From contig CAJNOJ010000388.1 of NCBI GenBank assembly GCA_905250025.1, positions 20,807 to 84,806 on the forward strand: DNA of 64,000 bases. Direction: 5' to 3'. This stretch comes from Adineta ricciae (lineage: Eukaryota; Rotifera; Eurotatoria; Adinetida; Adinetidae). Made by a program: the position numbers and the translations under genes. Under the pieces are notes generated by a model. That model was given only the letters and a program-made list of their open reading frames with translations, was not told the DNA's origin and did no database searches. Numbering within the stretch: the stretch's first letter is position 1; every line of letters begins with the position of its first letter. Shown here one piece after another: positions 21,570-32,011 of this stretch.

Positions 21570-22782
21570 TCACGTGCACCAATCCAAAGTAAAGCATTTC
21601 GCACTTGTAAATGTTCGGTTTGGTTTGATGCTGCTTTTACAACGTCTCTTGTTCTTCACTTTCGGGCGCGGTATCACAAGTTTCAGCACTGTTATCAGAA
21701 CATCCACCACACCAATCAACGTCGTCGCGATAGTAATCACATCGTTTTTCACCTCAGTCACATAATTATATTCTTTCGGTCGACATTCATCATAATAACG
21801 ATCATACATCTATGTTTCAATCATCAGATTGTTCATGATCTGTTGAATGTTCGTGTCTGGTGCATAGTTGTTTGATGCCGATGAATCAAGAGATATGACA
21901 TCGAGCCATAACGATGTACTGAGAGATATGTATAAAAACCTGGTACATCGAAGCGGCTTTGATTACTATTGTAATTGAAAACGGACGACTGTTTAGTACA
22001 TCTTGGAGAGCTTTGACATGAACAATCAGAGTAGACAGCCGTACTTGCACACACGGAGTCGTTACCGTTAGCAATCTCTATAACAAAATTAGTTTGTAAC
22101 GCAGACAAAAGACCATTGCTTCGAATGATTTCACGTATTGTCGAAAGGAATAATAGAAAATTGTTTGTTGTTGATGTTCTGAATTGATTATAGTGCTTGA
22201 CATTGAGATTCAAACACTTGCTTGATTATGACAGATTCACTGGTATACTGGTTGGAATAGGAGCTGAGCGACACTGTGTGGAAAGTGTTTCTTTGCTGAA
22301 TTCACAAAACATTCTCATTGCCTGAAATGCTTCCACACCTATCCAACGAAAATCATCTGCCCGGTAAACTCCAACAAACGAACTCAAGTATTGATTCCAA
22401 ACCGGACTGATGAAGTCACTTTGACATACTTGATGTAATGTGTAGTCGATGTGCAGAAGCTGCTCGTATTTGATTGATATTGTTGTGCATGGACATGTGA
22501 GAGATGATGAGTATGTGTCGAAAGATGACCAGTGAACGGTGATGGGTTTTATGATGGTGACGAGAGAAGGAGAATGGTTAGTGAGAGAAGAAAGATGAGA
22601 ATGAATAGTCGTGTCGAGATGCGTTGGGTGTGAAGTTGATGGGAATCAGTTGTTGGTGGAACAGAGAGAAAGAAATTGAGATTGTGTAATTGACGCGCGA
22701 CTTTTTGCCGAAACTGCCCAACTGGTACGAGAACTGTGAACACTAGAGAGAAACATAAGGACGAAAGGATATGTGCACTCAA
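21570..22782 (-). pseudogene. Cys-rich single-pass membrane family member, broken
   Basis: Parts in order on the minus strand: an N-terminal cytoplasmic segment and helix (RLFILIFLLSLTILLLSS) ending near 22550; after a frameshift, an extracellular domain with TCPCTTISIKYEQLLHIDY and HQVCQSDFISPVW to a stop near 22230; then FLSTIREIIRSNGLLSALQT and the Cys cluster DCSCQSSPRC with FDVPGFYT; and, after TAG near 21812, YYDECRPK with the C-terminal membrane helix. At least one frameshift and two stops separate them. The family has an N-terminal helix, a large Cys-rich ectodomain and a C-terminal helix; its function is unknown to me. It is the longer version of the fragment at 16882-17121. Confidence 0.6.
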
Positions 22783-23662
22783 AGCAGTCGTTTTTCACGA
22801 CGTCATAGAATTTACTTCACCGTTTCGGCGTCTTTTCTTAGTCTCTAAGATAAGACATATCTCTTCTTTTGAAGTAGTTTTCTGCATTGTTAACTGAGAA
22901 ATCAACGTGAACCGTCAGTGAGACAAAAAAAAATACCAGTGCTGATATTTTTCTGTACCGTTATCGATTCAACGGTAAGCTTTTCCGAGTTTACAGATGA
23001 CGATAATCGAAAACGATCTTTCCACGCTCAAAGTGCGTTATTTGTAAACTCTACTCTAGACATACTTTCTGTCACTAGATATACGAGATTAGCAAGAGAT
23101 ACTAGATTCTTTCAATAAAATCAGCTGTTTATCTATGTCTACATGGTTGACAAGAAAAACATAAAATAATCTAGTTCTTACTTGTGTTTTGTAATAAATA
23201 TCTGAATGTCAACACTTTCATATGTTGAAGTTCGCGTTATTGCGTATAAGCCTGAAACTACAATGAGTTGAGCATGTATTGACTGTTCAAGAAAATACAA
23301 ATTTAGATGAATGTTTCTTCATTAAAGAAGAGAGAACAGATAGAGATACATAGGGAAGCAGCTACACCTGTACGTGATTAGATATAACCACTAGAAGCAG
23401 AAGAAAACACGCTCACACATTGTTAAAGAATATGCATAGTCGATTTTTGTAAAAAAATGATTCCTCAATTGAGAATCCTGTTAGAAAAGAAATAGAACTA
23501 AACTTGATCGTATATGTTCTTTCGATGATCAAAGAAAATGCTATTATAAAGTAAAAATAAAGTTCAGCTATTAAGAAATCGTCTTCATTCCGTGTTTAAA
23601 AAAAAAGCAATCTTCTCGTCATTCATGATGATACGATGTACTTTTTTGTCGTTATTTTGTAC
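22783..23662. other. Intergenic
   Basis: No gene recognised; the ORF at 22918-23118 lacks an ATG and any family resemblance. Confidence 0.5.
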
Positions 23663-24030
23663 TCAAGATGGTTTTTTAACAATATTATCAATCATATTCT
23701 TAGTTTCTCGTGAAAACCCGCACAAAAAGCCAATGCCTTTAAACCTAACCCCAACAGAAACTTCAATTTTCTTGCTAATCGATGTATGTAAATGTTCCAT
23801 TGTATCAACCATCTCGCTATCAACAACTTGTGGCGTTGACGGTAAACAATCAAGCTCCACATGATTTGGTAATAATTTATTGGTACATGATCCAACGGGT
23901 GGTTCTGTATAATTAAGTTTACAAATTTAACGCATAAATTCGTTCATTTCACATGCACCTGTGTATCATAAGGGAGATCCAGCAAGTATAGATTATAGCC
24001 AAATCCGATCTTATTACTGTTTGCCAACCA
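23663..24030 (-). pseudogene. MACPF (perforin-like) domain remnant
   Basis: A first piece near 24015-23970 reads GFGYNL...LDLPYDTQ, resembling the start of a MACPF domain, and after an AG-ending intron-like stretch the frame continues with TNKLLPNHVELDCLP and SISKKIEVSVGVRFKGIGF to TGA at 23663. MACPF domains are normally around 300 residues and form membrane pores in immunity; only about 100 residues are present, the joint between the pieces is out of phase, and the frame is stopped early. It is probably dead. Confidence 0.45.
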
Positions 24031-24670
24031 ACTTACACTCGACAACGTTCGAGTTATCTTACTTTTGTGCAAATATTTTCATACACAATCAATCGTTTGT
24101 CGACGATCTTCACGAATAGATGAGATATAATTGCAAAACCATTACAATTGAATGAGTATTTTATTCTTTTTTGTAGACTATTTATACAGTTAAGGCAAAT
24201 TCGTGGTTATCAAGATATGCATTCGATTTTCCCGAAAAGAACACAGCACTTCATACTTTAAAATGTTTAGATGACTCTTTATTTCGTAGAACAACCTTCA
24301 ATACGAGACAAGTCTGATCAAATATTTATTTTCGAGAACTAAAAACGTAGATGAAGTCAACATTTTGACTAGAGCAAAACGACAAGCCTCGATGTATGTT
24401 TATATCAAAGATGTTGTGGACTAGATTGTGTCCTTTATAGATAAGCAATACTCAAAATATTCAAATAACCATTAGTCAGAAACCAATCATTCACCTTTTT
24501 TTTTCTTCTTTACATGTAAATGTTTATATAAAAACGCACGTTTCATTCTCACTTTCTCATACATGTAGCATGTTACGCCTCGGTAATTGTATTTCGTTTG
24601 CTGTGATTGTGTCAATTTGCACGTTGCGACTTCGATCATTATTTTGAATCTCAAAAAAACCATTGATAAT
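24031..24670. other. Upstream region of the permease; start of block A
   Basis: From about 24279 this stretch matches 43250 onward, so the duplicated block begins here. No RNA gene or named regulatory motif was seen. Confidence 0.5.
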
Positions 24671-26371
24671 ATGTCCCTGCAAAATCAATCATCCAGCATA
24701 CCTCTGATATCAAATGATGATGAAATGCATATCAATCCACTTGGACAAAATAAAGATTATCAAAGTATTCAAAACTCGTCTTCGTCATCACTCAATTCGA
24801 ATTCCAATCGATTAAACAAATTTCTAAACAGTCTCGATTACATTCATGCAGAACAACGTGGCATCCAGCGTGTTCTACCTTCAGAACGTACTGATTCATC
24901 GGTTCTAAACACGTCTATCATTTGGGTATGATAAGAAGATATATTTCTCGTTTTTAATGCTTCGCTTCTCTTTGAAGATCGGAATGAATATTATTATTCC
25001 ATGCTTTGCTGTTGGTGCAATTGGACCAGCTGTTTATAAATTGGATCTCTATGAGTCATTCTTAACAATTCTCATTGCCACCAGTTGTTCAATTCTCCCT
25101 ACTGCAATTATTTCTTGTTTTGGTCCACCGTCAGGTTTGCGGACGATGGTTATCATCCGTTACAGCTGGGGTTACTATGGCGCATCGGTCATATCTATTC
25201 TATCGGTGATCTCGGCTCTAGGATGGTCAACTGTGAATGTTATAACTGGTGCTCAAGTACTACGTGTTGTTTTCGATTATGAAATCTCGTTAACTGTTGG
25301 AATTCTCCTTATAGCCATTATTGTTATAATCGTTTCATTTGCTGGTTACGAATGGATTCATATTTATGAAAAATACGCATGGATTCCAGTATTTATTGCA
25401 TATTGTTTTGTCGCTATCCTTAGTGTTAACGACATTCAACATTCACAAGAAGTAGGGTCGAGATTGATCGACATTATCAATTGAATTTCTCCGTTTTCTA
25501 GGTGTACTTAAACGCAACAAGAACAATGTACAGGAGAAGTACATGGAATACCAATGGTATGTTAAGTTTCAGCGCGTCATGTACCGCTGCCGCTACGAGT
25601 TGGTCGGTCTTAGCTGCCGATTATAATACGTATTTATCAGAAGATGCAAATCAAATGAAAATTTTTCTTTTCACTTATTTCGGAAACTTCTTTGCGATAA
25701 TTCCCTTAGAACTTCTCGGCACAGCCGTTTATACAGGCACTTATACAAATGAACAATGGGCTTATGCATACCAAGTTGATAATGCTGGCGGATTATTAGG
25801 TGCATCTCTTGCATCTCTGGGTGTTTTTGCTAAAATTCTTCTCATTTTATTTTCATTCTCAGCAGTTGCATGTACTATTCCAAACATTTATTCTTTCTCT
25901 TTGTCTGCTCAAGCTATCTCATCAATATTTCAACGAATTCCTCGAATGTACTATGCAATAGTTGGCACTCTGATTTATACGATATTAGCAATTGTGGCCG
26001 CAAAGAATTTTAATCAAGTATTGGTATCGTTCATGGATGTTGTATCAGGCTTCGCTTCAATTTATATCGTTGTGCTGCTGGAAGAACATTTCATTTTCCG
26101 ACGTTGTTCGTATAAGAACTATGATTTCAATTCATGGAACGATCGAAAAGCTTTACCTATTAGTTTCGCTGCAATATTTGCCGGTGCAGTAGGAGTGATT
26201 GGATTTGTCCTCGGTATGTCGCAAGATTGGTATCAAGGTCCTATTTCAAAGGTGTTCTCAAATAATGGAGCTGCACAAAGTCCAAATTTGGGATTTCTAT
26301 GTGCATTGATTTTCACAGCTATTACTTTTCCTCTATTTCGATGCATTGAGTTACATTATGTAAAACGATAA
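24671..26371 (+). CDS. NCS1-type nucleobase permease, block A copy
   Basis: Three exons (24671-24925, 24978-25451, 25502-26371) with phase-0 GT-AG introns of 52 and 50 bp give 532 residues. After a Ser/Asn-rich cytoplasmic N-terminus the NCS1 purine-cytosine permease pattern begins: EQRGIQRVLPSERTD, then NMxIxxF-like GMNIIIPCFAVGAIGP, CFGPPSGLRTMVIIRYSWGY and GWSTVNVITGAQVL, followed by LAADYNTYLSEDAN in the middle and about 12 membrane helices. Family members import cytosine, purines or related bases with protons or sodium. The wording is closest to fungal permeases as I remember them, so transfer from a fungus is a plausible inference. AATAAA follows the stop directly. Confidence 0.85.
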
Positions 26372-27612
26372 ATAAAGGAATATATCGTGTATTTTCACAT
26401 GTATTGTTTATTACACGAAGTCATATATTCTGGATAGATCTGTATCCATAGAATATCGAACTGATTGCCTCAGTGGAACAGACGAACCGCGAGATTATGC
26501 CGTTCGGTCAACATAATACAAAATAAGAATAATTTCCATTGTGAAACAATGACGGATGACATCTGTGTAGTAATCAACGAAAGAAATGCCTTTCGAGAGA
26601 AGATTGTCAGTCTTGTACGATCAAAATCGGTTCGTACTTTAACTAGACGTGTCGATTGTGGAAGTACATCAAACGAGTAGCACCATTAGACTTTACGGTC
26701 AATATCGAGAAAATGGCCAAAATACATTCGTCGGATAATCCATTCGGTTCAACAAAGATTAACACGTCTGTTCGATATGAATTCTACTGTTATCTTCATC
26801 AGAATATGCTCGTTTGGGTTGATACAAAACAGAATTTAACAACACGGACATGGTTTTGCTCACCGAACCACTATGGTGAAAGATCTCAATATCAAAATGA
26901 ACGTCTTAATTTCACCGCTCAACTCCAAATATTTCCTGGTTTACTACGAGTTCCGGTTCTTTTCCCATTCCCACCTGTTCAATGCATCTCCACTCTCCTA
27001 TACATCTTGCGAACGCATGATAATGTCGACCAATGTACCGATCGTCATTGTCGTGTATGGGTCAAATCCATTTCATGTAATTTTCATTGGGTTTAGTCCA
27101 ACGAATTATTATTTAGTTTTTGTGAACAAGTTCTTCAAACCATGGCGAACAATAACGACAGAAATTTATTTACCTGACTATTATAAACACATTGATGAGA
27201 TCTTTAATCAAACAATTGTGCAATGACATTCCGTTCGACGAATGAAATTTTATCAGATTCTATGCCAGGACCTATCAGCGACCTTGTCTTGCTTTCACGA
27301 CGACATTTATTTCTGTTTTGGTATCAATTTAGGCATGAACGTGTGATATACTCAAATATCGATCTGTCGATATCCAGTATGTTTCTGTGAAACACAAGAT
27401 CAACGGAATATTAACGATTCATATGGGAATAGTCAGAATTATCAGTTTTAGAGAAAAAGATCTTCAAACAACTGGTAGTGCGTTCTATTTACTAGATTCA
27501 TCAATTGCAAGTTTGTTTACAATAGTACTGTTTTTTTCTTAAGTTTTGGATTTTCATCATTTCGTAAGTAATTTCGATAACAAATCAGTTATTTCTGTTT
27601 TCAATGTCTTTT
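26372..27612. other. Degenerate stretch with unassigned open frames
   Basis: Frames at 26656-27096 and 26873-27226 carry coding-like stretches (KINTSVRYEFYCYLHQNML; MSTNVPIVIVVYGSNPFHVI) but shift against each other. Block B lacks about 157 bp here between two copies of aagatt, and another piece between caccg and gcgaac. I do not recognise the protein; it is treated as decayed. Confidence 0.35.
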
Positions 27613-28110
27613 CATGGACATCATTCGTCGAATTAGCCTTGATACGGATCAATGGTTAAATGCGTGTGTTGCTATCAAACAAACACTATTAACGAGACAA
27701 CAAGAACAGTTTAAGGAAGAAAATAGTTAAACTATTGCAAAGTATATTATCGTTCTTATCCTTCTCTTTACCATCGGAAAAGCAATGCATGGACCATTTC
27801 TTTATTCCGTTTTTGATTAATTTGATCGCCGCAGTTAACACATGATCGACGATTATTACATAAACAATTTCAACAGCGAAAACAAGTACCTTTAACTTTT
27901 AGTTTTCTTCTCTTTTTTGTGTCACCTTTTGTATCATCATTTATCTTGTCACGCACTATATCTATAATCTCTGAACGCATCGCAAACATTCATCGCCGAC
28001 TATTTCATGTCATTCGGCCTACCGTTATCCACCTTTCTTCTTATTCATTTTTACCCTCAAAGTTATATAAGAACAAAATTTCTAATCAGTTTCTAACAGT
28101 ATCGATATAA
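27613..28110 (+). pseudogene. Seven-helix receptor remnant, block A
   Basis: The plus strand carries pieces typical of the chemoreceptor-like family: DIIRRISLDTDQWLNACVAI, then a stop and KYIIVLILLFTIGKAMH, INLIAAV-like FLIxLIAAV, the basic loop LHKQFQQRKQVPLTF and FVSSFILSRTISII ending in LPSKLYKNK. They lie in several frames, and the third intracellular loop has lost about 50 bp relative to block B. Not functional. Confidence 0.55.
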
Positions 28111-28775
28111 TACACAAAATCATTTATATCGTCTGCGACATCGAACTTAAAATTACTCATACTTTTCGCGTTTCAATGAAATGACACACGAAAATATTTT
28201 TCTGATCAATACGCAGTGGTGTGTAGCTTAGCTGTTTTCTCTCATCTGGTGCAAAATATAAAGCAGAAGATAGACATGACATGGATGAATAATGTATTCA
28301 TCTAAACGAAAACGAAACGTCAGAGAGCGAAGGTATACGTTTGTATGGACGAGCATGTAAAAGTGCTTTGTCATATTGGGGAAAAGGTAAACACGAATTG
28401 TTTATTCTGACGAAGCACACCTTTTTATTTTACGTTTAACATGGATGTATATTCAAGTAGGAGTAAAATGTTTGATTTTAACCGAAAAAAACCGGACTTG
28501 TCTTTTTCTTTTGAATATATGTGTTATGATGAGTAATAAAAATAGTTGACCTGATGGGAGCCGTTCGTTAACGAACTTTGCTCATTCTTATGACGGAACT
28601 AGATGTGAGTAATTTTTAATTAACATTGCGTACATCATATCTGAGTAACTCAATAATTAGAGCGTCACCTACACACTGCGGTGAGTATTTATATTTCGCC
28701 TTGCCATAATGTTGATTTCATTATCAAGTGATCAAAAGTGTCTTTTTTCCTACCGTCTACTTTTTTAATCCAGAT
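28111..28775. other. Upstream region of ovothiol synthase gene A
   Basis: Conserved in block B. The pyrimidine stretch ending TTTTTTAATCCAG just before the ATG resembles a splice acceptor, so a 5' UTR intron is possible. Confidence 0.4.
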
Positions 28776-31010
28776 ATGTCTGCTGTGGCGTCCAGTAATT
28801 TTATTCTTCATTCTCCTTCGTTCTGGACGGGCAAATCGCCTGTTTATGGTATTTGTCCTGGTGTGGAACCAGATGGAACTATAAAATCGCTACCACAAGT
28901 GAAAACCAATGCTACTCGAAGAGAATTACTCGATTATTTTGACAACACATGGACATTAACAGAAGTACTATTCGACGGGTTAGCTAATGAAGAAGCTTAT
29001 TACCGTCGGCCGTACCATAAGTTACGTCACCCGATGATATTCTATTATGGCCATCCAGCTGTACTGTATATGAATAAGTTACGTGTAGCTGGTCTACTGG
29101 TTAATGGAATAAGTAGTGAATTCGAACGATTGTTCGAAACTGGTGTTGATGAAATGCGATGGGATGATTTGTATGAAGGTCATGATGACGTTTGGCCATC
29201 AATAGATGAAATACACCAATACCGCCGCGAAGCTTATCAAATTATTCGTAAATTAATTGAAACACATCCATCGTTTGATGAACAGCATATGCCAATTACC
29301 ATTGATAAACCAACGTGGGCGTTACTAATGGGTTTTGAACACGAACGTATACATCTGGAAACATCATCGGTATTGATTAGAGAATTACCGATTGAATTCG
29401 TACGTGCAAGTAAGATCTGGCCAAGTCTATTGTTGGAGACGAAAGATCAACCATCGAAAAAAAACTTGATGATTAATTTAAATAAATCTGAAGTTAAGTT
29501 AGGTAAACCGATTGCTTGGCCGACTTTTGGATGGGATAATGAATATGGCGACGAAAAACGAGTTGTTCAATCTTTCAGCGCAAGCAGTATGCTGATAAGT
29601 AACAGAGAATTTTATCTATTTGTTACCGGGGGCGGTTATATACAAGAACGATATTGGTCTACTGACGGTTGGACGTGGCGCTCTTTTCGTAATGTTAAAG
29701 CACCATCATTCTGGGTACCCATTGGTCCATCTGGGCTGCATCAATATAAATTACGTACGCTTTTCGAAATTGTTGAAATGCAATGGAATGCGCCGGTTTG
29801 TGTTAATTTTCATGAAGCAAAAGCGTACTGTGCTTGGCGCACGGAGCAAGAGAAGAGTGTGATGCCTTATCGCTTATTGACAGAAAGTGAACATAATCTC
29901 ATACGTGATGGCAAAGATTATCAATGGAACAATAATTTACGTCATGGTGGAGAAGTAGCAGTTACGGCGAGTCAAGTTAATGATAACGGATTCTACGATG
30001 TCTTTGGAAATGTTTGGCAATGGTGTGAAGATCACTTTCATCCTCTGGATGGCAGTCAACCACATCCATATTACGATGACTTTAGCGTACCATGTTATGA
30101 TGGAGAACATCACATGATTTTAGGTGGTTCATTTGTAAGTACTGGTGATGAAGCAAGTGTTTGGGCAAGATTCCATTTTCGTCCACATTTCATGCAACAT
30201 GCCGGTTTTCGTATCGCACGTAGCGATGATATATACACTTGTAATGCTCGATTTATTAAAAACTCAACGACGAATACTTACGAAACACAACAAATGGTCG
30301 ATATGTACGTTCTGATGCATTGGGGCGAAAAGCAGCAACGTTTTGATCCTCTGATCTCTGCAAAAATTATCTTTCCAAAAGTGCCTGACTTACCTATTGC
30401 TTGTGCTGAATTCGTCAATCGCTTTGCCACTCATACTGATCGTGCACTGGATTTAGGCTGTGCTGTTGGTCGCACAACTTTTGAATTGGCGATTACTTTT
30501 AACGAAGTTATTGGAATCGATTACAGTCAGAACTTTATTTCCGTTGCTCGACATTTACAACAGTATGGAAAATTCGAATACAATCGAAAGGATCAAGGAA
30601 TGCAGCAGACAACCTTAACCGCTGTCGTGAACCCTTCTATCGATCGAGATCGAATACAGTTCGAAGTTGGTGATGCATGTTCCCTACGTTCTGATCTGAA
30701 AGATTTCGATGCAGTCGTATTGGCAAACGTCTTATGTCGTCTCCCGAAACCATCGACCTGTTTGAAACGTATGCAAGGTAATGGTGGATTAGTGAAGAAA
30801 GGAGGTATCTTAGTGATGACAACACCATTCAGCTGGCTGCCTCAATACACACCGCAAAGTGAATGGATAAATGGTGTGAAAGAAATTCAAAATATTCTCA
30901 CTGAATTCGATTTGATACATGAAGAAGAAATCCCATTTATGATACGAGAACATCGTCGAAAATTTGAATATATTATCACATTAGGTACTGTTTGGAAACG
31001 AAGATTATAA
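28776..31010 (+). CDS. ovoA: Ovothiol synthase OvoA (5-histidylcysteine sulfoxide synthase / methyltransferase), block A
   Basis: A single 744-codon exon. Residues about 50-200 form the DinB-like iron-binding part, with YYGHPA (H93) and the HxxxHxE motif HERIHLE (H189, H193, E195). Residues about 240-495 are the FGE-sulfatase-like domain (FGWDNEYGDE, VTASQVNDNGFYDVFGNVWQW, LGGSFVSTGDEAS, RPHFMQHAGFR). Residues about 540-744 are a SAM methyltransferase (ALDLGCAVGRTTFEL, VIGIDYS, DAVVLANVLCRLP). This fused layout is that of OvoA, which joins cysteine to histidine C5 as a sulfoxide; the methyltransferase later forms the N1-methyl of ovothiol A. The ATG at 28776 matches the start in block B. There is no intron, unlike all its neighbours. 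Confidence 0.92.
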   Translation: MSAVASSNFILHSPSFWTGKSPVYGICPGVEPDGTIKSLPQVKTNATRRELLDYFDNTWTLTEVLFDGLANEEAYYRRPYHKLRHPMIFYYGHPAVLYMNKLRVAGLLVNGISSEFERLFETGVDEMRWDDLYEGHDDVWPSIDEIHQYRREAYQIIRKLIETHPSFDEQHMPITIDKPTWALLMGFEHERIHLETSSVLIRELPIEFVRASKIWPSLLLETKDQPSKKNLMINLNKSEVKLGKPIAWPTFGWDNEYGDEKRVVQSFSASSMLISNREFYLFVTGGGYIQERYWSTDGWTWRSFRNVKAPSFWVPIGPSGLHQYKLRTLFEIVEMQWNAPVCVNFHEAKAYCAWRTEQEKSVMPYRLLTESEHNLIRDGKDYQWNNNLRHGGEVAVTASQVNDNGFYDVFGNVWQWCEDHFHPLDGSQPHPYYDDFSVPCYDGEHHMILGGSFVSTGDEASVWARFHFRPHFMQHAGFRIARSDDIYTCNARFIKNSTTNTYETQQMVDMYVLMHWGEKQQRFDPLISAKIIFPKVPDLPIACAEFVNRFATHTDRALDLGCAVGRTTFELAITFNEVIGIDYSQNFISVARHLQQYGKFEYNRKDQGMQQTTLTAVVNPSIDRDRIQFEVGDACSLRSDLKDFDAVVLANVLCRLPKPSTCLKRMQGNGGLVKKGGILVMTTPFSWLPQYTPQSEWINGVKEIQNILTEFDLIHEEEIPFMIREHRRKFEYIITLGTVWKRRL

Positions 31011-32011
31011 CATTTATTTCATAACCAAAGAACTATTGATCGTATTGAATTCAAATATAGCTAGAAATGCAAATAAACCATCGTCATCAAGAGTGATATA
31101 TAACATGCTACTGTTTTAAAATGACGTAATATTGATCATTTTTTTGTGCTGTGACTCACAGAATGAAATGACTGACGAAATTTTCACGCGATTGTTTCAT
31201 CCTAGAGTAACGGAATCGATATACTTATACTGCATTGCCATGTCGTTCTAAACAAGTATTAGAGTCGTCATACAGGTAGTCTCATATCTTATATTTGCAT
31301 TTTGGTCTCCGAGCTATAGCGTATCAAAGAAAGATGCTCAGTAATTGAGTTTTGGAGTATGAATTTACTGGGAATCAGCGATTGACACCGACCTCACTTT
31401 ATTCAATGTATAATTGAGATGTCTGATGTTATCTGTCTAAAGTAATCAAAGTCAAAGAAGTATTGGGTTTCTTTATGACACTATTTGGCGATTTGGTAGG
31501 TCAATGTAAATTCTATCTAATCTGAAACCACCGTTTTTTTTTCAACAATAGCGGCATAATCACGATGGAGTCCTTAATGCAGCGATTCAACTGTTCGACA
31601 GCCATGATACGAAAGGATAAATCTGTTTACTACTTAGCTTTTAAACGGACTAACTTTTATCTATCTAAAGAGAAGAGGAAAAATCATGCAACAGTTTCTG
31701 GGTTCACATAATCTCCGTGACTTTATAATTGTGACTAATATCCAATTTTAAGTTATGAATTAGTATCGTTGTGCACCACGTGACTTTTGCATTGTAATAT
31801 GATAGTTGTCTGAAGTAGAATTTTTTTTTCCTTTTAGAATAAGTTTAATTAAAAATATTTTTACTCAACTAGTTTCATCGGTTTCACATGTGACGTACTC
31901 TTTTATGCAGAAAGAGCATTTGCGTTTCCGTCGATTTTCATTTAGCAAATTAGATTTGAGAAGTGTAGCAGAAGAGAAAATCAGCATTGAAATATTTTGC
32001 AAACTACGTAG
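31011..32011. other. Intergenic, conserved between blocks
   Basis: No gene recognised; aligns to 49489-50397 with several deletions in block B. AATAAA-type signals lie near 31073. Confidence 0.5.

Larger units (their letters stand above)
17612..21812. repeat. Segmental duplication 1, right copy
   Basis: Direct copy of 12948-17125. It starts at the N gap and runs into sequence (21813 onward) that extends the Cys/TM-family pseudogene beyond what is kept in the left copy. Confidence 0.85.

Noticed and set aside
25452-25501. Open frame through the permease second intron ending at a TGA
   Set aside because: The GT-AG intron of 50 bp joins the permease exons in phase and is conserved in block B; the open tail is intron sequence.
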